NCBI GenBank assembly: GCA_015075325.1
Contig: JABTUP010000001.1
Location: forward strand, 186,001 to 250,000
Source: Flavobacteriales bacterium
Lineage (GTDB): Bacteria > Bacteroidota > Bacteroidia > Flavobacteriales_E > Vicingaceae
Reading direction: 5' to 3'
DNA length: 64,000 bases
Under the pieces are notes generated by a model. The model was not told where the DNA came from and did no database searches. It worked only from the letters and a program-made list of their open reading frames with translations. Below, piece after piece: positions 35,411 through 42,710 of the stretch. The position numbers were made by a program, and so were the translations under genes. Every line of letters starts with the position of its first letter. The first letter of the stretch is position 1.

Positions 35411-36434
35411 TAACGTGAGTTCGATATAAAAAAATGAGAAAAAAAATAGAAAATAAGCAGAAAGATTAGTATATTTAACTGGTTCAAAATCAAATATATA
35501 ACTAATAATTCTGCTTATGGAATCCAAAGATAAAGTTATTGAAATTTTCTGTTTAATAGACGATTTTTGTAAAGAATTAAACAAAACCATAGATGAACAT
35601 TCAATAGAAGAAGGTTCATCAACAAAAAAACGTAACAAAAAGTGTCGAATGTCTCAAAGTGAGATAATAACAATTATGCTTCTGTTTCATTTAAAAGGCT
35701 ACCGTTGTCTAAAACACTTCTACATCAATCATGTATGCAAATACATGAAAAGCGAGTTTCCAGAAACAGTTTCCTACAATCGGTTTGTAGAACTACAGCA
35801 AAAAGCTATTGTACCGATGGTTCTGTTTCTTCAAATGCGTTGTTTAGGTAAGTGTTCAGGTATTTCTTTTATGGATTCTACGTTGATTAAAGTATGTCAT
35901 CCAAAAAGAGAACATCAAAACAAAGTATTTAAAAATATTGCAGAAAAAGGTAAGGGTTCAATGGGATGGTTCTTTGGTTTTAAACTTCACATTATCATTA
36001 ATGAACGAGGTGAAATAATTGATTTTTTAATCACAAAAGGCAATGTGGATGATAGGCAGCCATTGAAAGATAAAGCATTTCACAATAAAGTTTTTGGAAA
36101 AATATTTGCCGACAGAGGATATTTGGGACAGGATTTATTCGAACAACTTTTTGTGGATGGAATCCATCTTGTTACCAAGATAAAAAAGAATATGAAAAAC
36201 GCTTTAATGAATATTTACGATAAAATATTGTTAAGAAAAAGAGCTGTTGTTGAAAGTGTTAATGACATCTTAAAGAACCAGTGCCAAATTGAACACACTA
36301 GACACAGAAGTTTTAACAACTTCATAATCAATCTGATATCAGGTCTTATTGCTTATTCTTTTTATCCTACTAAACCAAACATTAATATTGATAAACTTCA
36401 AAGAATCGGTTAATCTTATATCGAACTCACGTTA
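35411..36434 (+). mobile_element. IS982-family insertion sequence, complete
   Basis: A 1024-bp element with perfect 19-bp terminal inverted repeats, TAACGTGAGTTCGATATAA at the left and its complement at the right. It is flanked by a TAA direct repeat (35408-35410 and 36435-36437). Because the target itself contains ACGTTATAA, an alternative reading with a 9-bp duplication is possible. One intact transposase gene lies inside. The exact repeats and the in-frame halves of the broken host gene point to recent insertion. Confidence 0.9.
35517..36413 (+). CDS. IS982-family transposase
   Basis: A 298-residue DDE transposase matching IS982 in length and motifs: the N-terminal IFCLIDDFCKELNK, then FMDSTLIKVCHPKR with Asp120, GWFFGFKLHIIINERGEI, KIFADRGYLGQ with Asp199 and RAVVESVNDILKN with Glu246. 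It cuts and joins the element ends. The reading frame is complete, so the element could still be active. Confidence 0.92.
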   Translation: MESKDKVIEIFCLIDDFCKELNKTIDEHSIEEGSSTKKRNKKCRMSQSEIITIMLLFHLKGYRCLKHFYINHVCKYMKSEFPETVSYNRFVELQQKAIVPMVLFLQMRCLGKCSGISFMDSTLIKVCHPKREHQNKVFKNIAEKGKGSMGWFFGFKLHIIINERGEIIDFLITKGNVDDRQPLKDKAFHNKVFGKIFADRGYLGQDLFEQLFVDGIHLVTKIKKNMKNALMNIYDKILLRKRAVVESVNDILKNQCQIEHTRHRSFNNFIINLISGLIAYSFYPTKPNINIDKLQRIG

Positions 36435-36921
36435 TAATAGAAAGAGAATTAAATCAATAGAAAGAAGACTTGTTGAGAAGTACCCAAATAGAGAAAAGAT
36501 TATTAAAACGGCTATTAAACAACATTTCAAATCGGATTATATATCATCAATTACTATCTTATTAACTCAAGTTGATGGCCTATTTTTTGATGTGACAAAA
36601 AAGAAGTATTTTTCTAAAGATAGGTCTTCGGAAATTAAGAAGTTTAATATCATTAAATCTGGCTTAGTGGATTTATTAATTAAACCATTTAAAGAGTATA
36701 CTGCTATAAATGCTTCAGAAGAATATTTACATGATTACCCTGTGAAACTAAACCGACACGAAATTCTTCATGGAGCTGTAACAGATTTTGATACCGAGCT
36801 AAATAGCTTGAAGATAATTTCGTTGGTTAACTTTATGGATGAAATGCTTGGTCAGCCAATTAAGAAAACAGATAGATAATTTTTTTTGGCTTAAAATCAT
36901 CTTTCAAATTCATTAACTTTT

Positions 36922-36961
36922 TCCCCGCTGCCGCGAGTTTAGCATCGCGTAACTCGTGGTA
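36922..36961. repeat. GC-rich short palindromic repeat
   Basis: A 40-bp GC-rich block within AT-rich sequence, with arms CGAGTT (36934-36939) and AACTCG (36951-36956) around ATCGCG. It resembles a small repetitive extragenic palindrome; no second copy was found in the window. Confidence 0.35.
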
Positions 36962-37002
36962 AAATAAATTCGTTTTTAAAAAAAAGAAATATATAAAACT
37001 AA

Positions 37003-37032
37003 AAAGTCCTCCGTTAGTTAACGGAGGACTTT
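37003..37032 (-). terminator. Intrinsic terminator after the tRNA-Phe remnant
   Basis: A perfect 13-bp stem AAAGTCCTCCGTT/AACGGAGGACTTT with a 4-nt loop, followed by T-rich sequence on the minus strand. It stands 7 nt downstream of the tRNA 3' remnant and looks like the tRNA gene's own terminator. Confidence 0.75.
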
Positions 37033-37039
37033 TAGCAAG

Positions 37040-37078
37040 TGGTGCCTGCTGGAATCGAACCAGCGACACAAGGATTTT
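37040..37078 (-). other. 3' fragment of tRNA-Phe, attachment-site-like remnant
   Basis: On the minus strand the sequence runs AAAATCCTTGTGTC (3' anticodon stem and variable loop of tRNA-Phe), then the T arm GCTGGTTCGATTCCAGC, then AGGCACC plus A (3' acceptor strand and discriminator). The matching 5' acceptor GGTGCCT, D arm and the anticodon itself are absent: homology stops in the anticodon loop. Integrases commonly recombine within tRNA 3' halves, leaving such a copy. No intact tRNA-Phe or integrase is in the window. Confidence 0.65.
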
Positions 37079-37093
37079 AAAAGGGAACTTCTT

Positions 37094-37351
37094 TTAATCG
37101 TAATGAAACCTACATTTTGCAATTAAAATTTCATCATCTTTAACTTGATAAATCAACCGATGTTCGTCGTTTATTCTTCGAGACCAAAAACCTGCGTATT
37201 TATATTTTAAAGGCTCGGGGTTTCCTATACCTGTAAACGGATTTCTTGAAATATCTTTTAATAAATCATTAATTCGTTTTACCATTTTTTTATCGATTTT
37301 TTGCCAATACAAATAATCTTCCCACGACTCATCAACAAATATGTATTTCAT
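37094..37351 (-). CDS. yoeB: YoeB/Txe-family mRNA interferase toxin
   Basis: An 85-residue toxin that aligns with E. coli YoeB in number and position of catalytic residues: Glu46 in GNPEPLK, Arg65 in DEHRLIYQV, His83 and Tyr84 in the C-terminal CRFHYD. The family cleaves mRNA in the ribosomal A site. It overlaps the antitoxin gene by one nucleotide, the usual coupling. It lies beside the tRNA remnant and the IS, in accessory sequence. Confidence 0.93.
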   Translation of the reverse strand: MKYIFVDESWEDYLYWQKIDKKMVKRINDLLKDISRNPFTGIGNPEPLKYKYAGFWSRRINDEHRLIYQVKDDEILIAKCRFHYD

Positions 37352-37602
37352 TAGTCTATCAAGTCTTTTTGGAATGAAGTACCATTTTTTAGTTTTTCAA
37401 TGGCTGAATCGAGTCTTTTTTCGTTTGCTTTTGAAGAAAGTTCATGCTGGGTTGTACATAATGAATTGTATTCCTCTAGCGACATCACAACAACGCCACT
37501 ATCTTTACCTCTATTGATAATCAGTGTTTCGAAGTTGGTCGTTACATTATCAAGATATTTTTTTATATCTTTTCTAAAATCGGATATGGTTGTTGTTAAC
37601 AT
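37351..37602 (-). CDS. yefM: YefM/Phd-family antitoxin
   Basis: An 83-residue antitoxin with the Phd/YefM N-terminal DNA-binding domain: TTISDFRKDIKKYLDNVT, TLIINRGKDSGVVVMSLEEYNSL, then an acidic-basic helical tail that wraps the toxin. It is first in the operon and represses it together with YoeB. Palindromic TGTAC/GTACA boxes upstream form the expected operator. Confidence 0.92.
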   Translation of the reverse strand: MLTTTISDFRKDIKKYLDNVTTNFETLIINRGKDSGVVVMSLEEYNSLCTTQHELSSKANEKRLDSAIEKLKNGTSFQKDLID

Positions 37603-37614
37603 ATTTTTACTATT

Positions 37615-37646
37615 TTGTACGTTATCATGTACAAATATAAGTACAA
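37615..37646 (-). promoter_or_regulatory. yefM-yoeB operator with TGTAC/GTACA boxes
   Basis: TTGTAC (37615-37620) and GTACAA (37629-37634) form an inverted repeat, and another GTACAA follows at 37641-37646. YefM is known to recognise TGTACA cores, so position and sequence both fit an autorepression site 12-44 nt upstream of yefM. Confidence 0.65.
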
Positions 37647-37686
37647 TATTTTAATTAAAACAAATTTTGGTTGTTTTTGTTAAATG

Positions 37687-37745
37687 AACCCGTTGGATGT
37701 AATTATTAAAAATGTCAATTCATTTTTAATTATACCCAACGGGTT
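37687..37745. repeat. 59-bp imperfect hairpin in a divergent spacer
   Basis: AACCCGTTGG (37687-37696) pairs with CCAACGGGTT (37736-37745), and the inner arms ATTAAAAATG/CATTTTTAAT extend the pairing to a 6-nt loop. TTAAATGAA occurs at both borders. It lies between the divergent yefM and the gene at 37874, where a terminator is not needed. Confidence 0.6.
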
Positions 37746-37873
37746 AAATGAATAATTTTCTGAAATGCAATGTTAAACTCATCAATTAATAAATTCCGAT
37801 TTGTGATTTTAAGCATAAGTTTAAACTAAGATTATACCTAAATTCGCAACTGGTTTAGTATTAAAACAGTTAA

Positions 37874-38989
37874 ATGAAAAAAATTGTATTCCTTATTTTT
37901 ATAACGATTTCGTCAATCGCTTATGCCCAAAATATAGTTCATGTTATTAAGTTAAATCCCGATTCTGCTCTTAAAAACAGACGATTTTCTTGTTTAGAAG
38001 TAATGGATGCCCGAATCAATAAAGAAAATATTGGTTCTGCTATTGGTAATGCAAATGCAATAGCACAATTAGCTGGAGATTTTGTTTCGCATTTAACAAC
38101 CGCAATCAACAAAATGCTGCCTCAGGACGAAGGTAAACCAAGGTTAATAATTATTGTTAGAAACTTATCGATTACCGAAAAAACAGAATCAACTGAAAAA
38201 CTGGCATTTTGTAAAGTTGAAATAGAATTTGCAAAAAAAGTTGATTCAACACTGTATTCATTAGGTGTTTTTGATGCAAACATTATTGGAAAAGGCAATG
38301 ATGTAACAAATTTTCATGATAAAAGAATATTACTCGGCTTAGAAGAATGTTTTAAAAAACTAGACGAAACCAATTGGGAAAATGCCGAAGAATTTATAAT
38401 TGAAGACATTCATCGTAAATTGATGTATGATTTTAAAACTGTTCCTCCAGAAGGTGCATATTTTAATTTTGAACAAATGGTTAGAAGAATACCAGTTGAC
38501 ACTTTTAAAATAGATATTAGACAATACAATTCGTCACAAAAAAATCCTATTTATGCAGCAAAATCTAACAAAATTGATCTTCCAAGAGAAATTCAATATA
38601 TTTCAGATGGCGAAAATATTTATCTACATTTTAGCAAATATGAATTTGCTAAATCAACATTCCTTGGTAAATACATTTATTTTCGAGGCAAATTTCAACC
38701 ATTCTCAAATACTGAAATAAACTTAGCATCAGGTGCGGCTTATGTTGCTGCAGGTATTATTACAGGTGTGTTAGGTGGTTTTGTTATTATTCCAACAGGA
38801 AACTCAAATGCACCAATTAACGGATTGGTTTTAGATACAGAAACTGGCGAATTAAAAGGACTTACAGATTATTATATTACCAACATAACTAAATCCTATC
38901 CAGAAATTTTTAAAGAATATAGAGCATCAAAAAGAAATTTAGAAGCAAAAGAAATGGTAATAAAAAAGCTAAACAGTAAATTTAACTAG
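37874..38989 (+). CDS. Secreted protein of unknown function
   Basis: A 371-residue exported protein with a clear signal peptide (MKKIVFLIFITISSIAYAQ). The mature part has mixed alpha/beta composition; segments GDFVSHLTTAINKMLPQDE and PRLIIIVRNLSI look folded and soluble. A glycine/alanine-rich hydrophobic stretch, ASGAAYVAAGIITGVLGGFV near residue 295, could be a membrane insertion or loop. No family was recognised. It is isolated, without operon partners. Confidence 0.6.
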   Translation: MKKIVFLIFITISSIAYAQNIVHVIKLNPDSALKNRRFSCLEVMDARINKENIGSAIGNANAIAQLAGDFVSHLTTAINKMLPQDEGKPRLIIIVRNLSITEKTESTEKLAFCKVEIEFAKKVDSTLYSLGVFDANIIGKGNDVTNFHDKRILLGLEECFKKLDETNWENAEEFIIEDIHRKLMYDFKTVPPEGAYFNFEQMVRRIPVDTFKIDIRQYNSSQKNPIYAAKSNKIDLPREIQYISDGENIYLHFSKYEFAKSTFLGKYIYFRGKFQPFSNTEINLASGAAYVAAGIITGVLGGFVIIPTGNSNAPINGLVLDTETGELKGLTDYYITNITKSYPEIFKEYRASKRNLEAKEMVIKKLNSKFN

Positions 38990-39168
38990 CCTTCTATAAG
39001 ATAACGCTGAATTAAACTACATCTAACAATAAACAATCAATCAAACTTATGTAGTTTTAATAAGTGAAGTTACCCAATCAGTTTTTTTTTCAACAAATTA
39101 AACTCGTTTTCAAAGCCTCAAAATTTTATTACCTTTACTCACTATTTTAACATAAACGTATTTAAAGC

Positions 39169-40377
39169 ATGAAAGAAGCATTTATTGTTGATGCCGTAAG
39201 AACTCCAATTGGGAGTTTGGGTGGTTCGTTAGCATTAGTAAGAACAGATGATTTGGGAGCTCTGGTTATTAGCGAATTAATAAAAAGAAACCCCAATTTA
39301 GTTACCGAAGAAATTGAAGACGTTATTTTAGGTTGTGCCAATCAGGCTGGAGAAGACAACAGAAACGTTGCCCGTATGTGCGGTTTGTTGGCAGGATTGC
39401 CTTGGCAAGTAGGTGGCGAAACAGTTAACCGTTTGTGTTCTTCTGGTATGGCATCGGTTATTAATGCTTCCAGAGCAATAAAATTAGGCGATGGCGATGT
39501 TTACATTGCTGGAGGAGTTGAAAACATGACTCGCGGGCCGTGGGTAATTTCAAAATCATCAAAACCATTTGGAACCGATGTAGAAATGCACGATTCTACT
39601 TTTGGATGGCGATTTATTAACCCAAAAATGGCAGCATTATATGGTGTAGATGGCATGGGGCAAACTGCCGAAAATTTAGTGGATTTGTATAAAATTAGTA
39701 GAGAAGATCAAGACAAATTTGCCTACTGGAGCCAAATGAAAGCCACTACAGCTCAAAAAAATGGACGACTGGCTGAAGAAATTGTACCTGTAGCAATTCC
39801 GCAACGCAAAGGCGACCCAATACTATTTTCGAACGACGAATTTATAAAACCATCCACCACATTGGATGTGTTGGCAGGATTGCGACCCGCTTTTAGAAAA
39901 GAAGGTGGAACAGTAACAGCAGGAAATGCTTCTGGATTGAATGATGGAGCTGTTGCTGTGTTGGTTGCTTCTACCGATGCTCTAAAAAAATACAACATGA
40001 AACCAATAGCACGAATTGTTTCGAGTGCAATTGTTGGTGTAGAACCTCGTATTATGGGGATAGGCCCAGTTTATGCTTCAGAAAAAGCGTTAAAACGTGC
40101 AGGATTAACGCTTAACGACATGGATATTATTGAAATAAACGAAGCTTTTGCTGCTCAAAGTTTGGCTTGCACACGTAAAATGGGCTTGGCAGATAACGAC
40201 CCAAGAATAAATCCAAATGGAGGAGCAATTGCTTTAGGGCATCCGCTTGGAATGACAGGTGCAAGAATTTTACAAACGGCAGCGTTGGAATTACAAAAAA
40301 CCAACAAAAAATACGCATTAGTTACCTTGTGTATTGGTGTTGGACAAGGTTATGCAACTATTATAGAAAGAGTATAG
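39169..40377 (+). CDS. Thiolase (acetyl-CoA acyltransferase), 3-oxoadipyl-CoA thiolase-like
   Basis: A 402-residue thiolase. The nucleophile is Cys90 in VNRLCSSGMASV; the other catalytic motifs are EINEAFAAQ, GGAIALGHPLGMTGAR and CIGVGQGYA. Stretches such as VILGCANQAGEDNRNVARM and GWRFINPKMAALYG strongly resemble the PaaJ/PcaF group, which cleaves 3-oxoadipyl-CoA; fatty acid or general acyl-CoA thiolysis is also possible since no aromatic degradation genes are near. A TACCTTTA octamer at 39130 may be its promoter. Confidence 0.9.
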   Translation: MKEAFIVDAVRTPIGSLGGSLALVRTDDLGALVISELIKRNPNLVTEEIEDVILGCANQAGEDNRNVARMCGLLAGLPWQVGGETVNRLCSSGMASVINASRAIKLGDGDVYIAGGVENMTRGPWVISKSSKPFGTDVEMHDSTFGWRFINPKMAALYGVDGMGQTAENLVDLYKISREDQDKFAYWSQMKATTAQKNGRLAEEIVPVAIPQRKGDPILFSNDEFIKPSTTLDVLAGLRPAFRKEGGTVTAGNASGLNDGAVAVLVASTDALKKYNMKPIARIVSSAIVGVEPRIMGIGPVYASEKALKRAGLTLNDMDIIEINEAFAAQSLACTRKMGLADNDPRINPNGGAIALGHPLGMTGARILQTAALELQKTNKKYALVTLCIGVGQGYATIIERV

Positions 40378-40389
40378 AGTTAGATGCCC

Positions 40390-40459
40390 GAAGTTGGAAG
40401 TTGGAAGTTGGAAGATGGAAGCTGAAAACTGAGGACTGAGAACTGACACCTGAAGACTA
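40390..40459. repeat. Ten-unit heptad array filling the thiolase-rel spacer
   Basis: Exactly ten 7-bp units in one phase: three GAAGTTG, then GAAGATG, GAAGCTG, AAAACTG, AGGACTG, AGAACTG, ACACCTG and AAGACTA. It starts 12 nt after the thiolase stop and ends 4 nt before the rel ATG. Confidence 0.75.
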
Positions 40460-40463
40460 AAAA

Positions 40464-42674
40464 ATGGAAATCGATTTAGAAAAAGAGAAATTAGAGATAG
40501 AACAAGCTTTTCAAGCCATGCTTGAATCGGCTAAACATTGTAAAAAAACTCCCGAAAATTTAGCACGAATTAAAAAAGCTTTTGATGTAGCTTATGAAGC
40601 TCACAAAGATGTTAGAAGAAAATCGGGAGAACCTTATATTTATCATCCCATAGCTGTTGCACGTATTTGTACTGAAGAAATTGGCTTAGGAGCAACTTCA
40701 ATTATTTGTGCTTTGTTGCACGATACAGTTGAAGATACCGACCTTACTTTGGAAGATGTTGAGCGAATGTTCGGCAAAAAAGAAGCCCAAATTATTGATG
40801 GGTTAACTAAAATTTCAGACGTAGTGGATTTTAATGTTTCCATTCAGGCCGAAAATTTTAGAAAGATATTACTTACACTTTCGGAAGATGTAAGGGTTAT
40901 TTTAATAAAACTTGCCGATCGTTTGCACAACATGCGAACATTGGGTTCGATGAAGCGAGATAAACAACTAAAAATTGCTTCTGAAACATTGTTTTTGTAT
41001 GCTCCAATGGCTCACCGTTTGGGCTTACATAGCATGAAAACCGAATTGGAAGATTTGTCGCTTAAAATTCAAGAACCCGAAGCTTATGACGAAATTGTTA
41101 CCAAACTAGAAAAAACAGAGGAAGTACGCACACGATTTATCAAACAATTTTCGCTGCCCATTAAAAAAGCATTGGAGCAAAGCGGAATGAAATTCGAAAT
41201 TAAAGGTCGCCCTAAGTCGATTTATTCCATCTGGAATAAAATGCAAAAAAAACAAGTGCCTTTCGAAGAAGTTTATGACCTTTTTGCACTTCGAATAATT
41301 TTAGATTCTGAACCTCAAAACGAAAAAACAGATTGCTGGAGAGCTTATTCAATTGTTACTGATTATTACCAACCAAACATTGATAGATTAAGGGATTGGA
41401 TTTCAGCACCTAAAGCAAATGGTTACGAATCGCTTCATACAACAGTAATGAGTCCGACAGGAATGTGGGTAGAGGTTCAAATTAGAAGCAAACGAATGGA
41501 CGAAATTGCTGAAAAAGGATTCGCAGCACATTGGAAATACAAAGAAGGAGATCAGGAAAGTAGGTTTGATAAGTGGATTACACAAATCAGAGAATTGTTA
41601 GAAAATAACAATGCCGATGCACTTGAATTTATTGATGATTTTAAAATGAATCTGTACGACGATGAAATTTTTGTATTCACCCCTAATGGTGATATGAAAG
41701 GTTTGCCGTCGGGAGCAAGTGCATTAGATTTTGCTTTTGCAGTACATACCGAACTCGGTGTAAATTGTTTGGGAGCAAAGGTAAACAACAAATTAGTTCC
41801 ATTAAGTTACGAACTAAAAAGTGGCGACCAGGTTGAGATTTTAACCTCACACAACCAAAAACCAAAAGAAGATTGGTTGAATTTTGTTAAAACCCATAAA
41901 GCAAAAACTCGAATAAAAGCTTTTTTAAATGATGAGAAAAAAGAAACTGCCGATTTGGGTAAAGAAATACTAGAAAAAGAATTTAAACGATTAAAAATTG
42001 CCTATCAAAACATTAGTCTAAAAGAGCTTCAAAGTTATTATAAAGTTAGCTCTCCTACCGATTTATATTATCGAGTGGCAAAAGGAGAAATCGACTTAAA
42101 CCATTTAAAAGCATTTGAAGTTAAAAACGGTGTATTGCAGCCAAAACGTTCAATTAAAACAAGAGTTACCAGCTATTTAGGACAGCGATTAGTTAGAAAA
42201 GAGAAGAAAGAAGGAACTCCAAACGAAATGTTGGTAATTGGCGACAACATGCAAAAATTAGATTACCAGTTGGCAACTTGTTGCAACCCAATACCTGGTG
42301 ATGAGGTTTTTGGTTTTGTAACCGTAAACGAAGGAATAAAAATTCATAAAACAAAGTGCCCAAATGCTGTTCAGCTTTTGTCTAACTACGCTTACCGAGT
42401 AATTAAAGCCCGTTGGTTAGACGAACAAAAATTAGCATTTTTAGCAGGTATAAAAATATTAGGTATTGATGATGTTGGTATTGTTAACACCATTACACAA
42501 GTAATATCAAATGAGTTGCACGTAAACATGCGTTCTATTAGTTTTGATAGCAATGACGGTATTTTTGAAGGAATGATAACGGTTTTTGTTCACGATACTG
42601 AACATTTAAAAAACCTAATCAAAAAACTAGAAAAAATAAACGGTGTTACTCGAGTTGAACGAGTAGATAAATAA
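40464..42674 (+). CDS. rel: RelA/SpoT-family (p)ppGpp synthetase/hydrolase
   Basis: A 736-residue long Rel enzyme controlling the stringent response alarmone. Domains in order: HD hydrolase (YIYHPIAVARI, ALLHDTVEDTD, LIKLADRLHNMRTL), nucleotidyltransferase synthetase (GRPKSIYSIWNKM, RLRDWISAPKANGYESLHTT), TGS (FVFTPNGDMKGLPSGASALD) at about 395-455, a zinc-finger-like region with CCNPIPGDEVFGF, and a C-terminal ACT domain (MRSISFDSNDGIFEGMITVF). The hydrolase motif is intact, so it is likely bifunctional. Its leader is a heptad array. Confidence 0.94.
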   Translation: MEIDLEKEKLEIEQAFQAMLESAKHCKKTPENLARIKKAFDVAYEAHKDVRRKSGEPYIYHPIAVARICTEEIGLGATSIICALLHDTVEDTDLTLEDVERMFGKKEAQIIDGLTKISDVVDFNVSIQAENFRKILLTLSEDVRVILIKLADRLHNMRTLGSMKRDKQLKIASETLFLYAPMAHRLGLHSMKTELEDLSLKIQEPEAYDEIVTKLEKTEEVRTRFIKQFSLPIKKALEQSGMKFEIKGRPKSIYSIWNKMQKKQVPFEEVYDLFALRIILDSEPQNEKTDCWRAYSIVTDYYQPNIDRLRDWISAPKANGYESLHTTVMSPTGMWVEVQIRSKRMDEIAEKGFAAHWKYKEGDQESRFDKWITQIRELLENNNADALEFIDDFKMNLYDDEIFVFTPNGDMKGLPSGASALDFAFAVHTELGVNCLGAKVNNKLVPLSYELKSGDQVEILTSHNQKPKEDWLNFVKTHKAKTRIKAFLNDEKKETADLGKEILEKEFKRLKIAYQNISLKELQSYYKVSSPTDLYYRVAKGEIDLNHLKAFEVKNGVLQPKRSIKTRVTSYLGQRLVRKEKKEGTPNEMLVIGDNMQKLDYQLATCCNPIPGDEVFGFVTVNEGIKIHKTKCPNAVQLLSNYAYRVIKARWLDEQKLAFLAGIKILGIDDVGIVNTITQVISNELHVNMRSISFDSNDGIFEGMITVFVHDTEHLKNLIKKLEKINGVTRVERVDK

Positions 42675-42710
42675 AATTTCTAATAATAAGTCAATAAAAT
42701 TCTTAAAAAA

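Larger units (their letters stand above)
35145..36879 (+). pseudogene. Unknown gene interrupted by an IS982-family element
   Basis: The left part (35145-35410) encodes MEDSKHEKIKGEPVKDALKR onward to WFKKRY. The right part (36438-36879) continues with NRKRIKSIERRLVEKYPNRE and ends at TAA 36877. Removing the insertion plus one TAA duplicate rejoins them in frame as 708 nt, 235 residues. The frame recorded from 36349 starts inside the insertion element and is not a real start. No family was recognised; the right half (SDYISSITILLTQVDGLFFD, RHEILHGA) looks like a soluble helical protein, with a histidine-containing motif known from abortive-infection-like or HEPN-like proteins, but this is only a suggestion. 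Confidence 0.75.

Noticed and set aside
36349-36879. A 176-residue frame taken as an independent gene
   Set aside because: Its first codons are inside the IS and antiparallel to nothing functional; the true coding part is the 3' half of the interrupted gene from 36438.
36860-37069. A 69-codon minus-strand frame over the tRNA remnant and terminator
   Set aside because: It crosses a strong terminator and a tRNA fragment and has no protein-like composition.
37040-37078. A complete tRNA gene
   Set aside because: Only the 3' half is present; no D arm, no anticodon and no matching 5' acceptor strand upstream.
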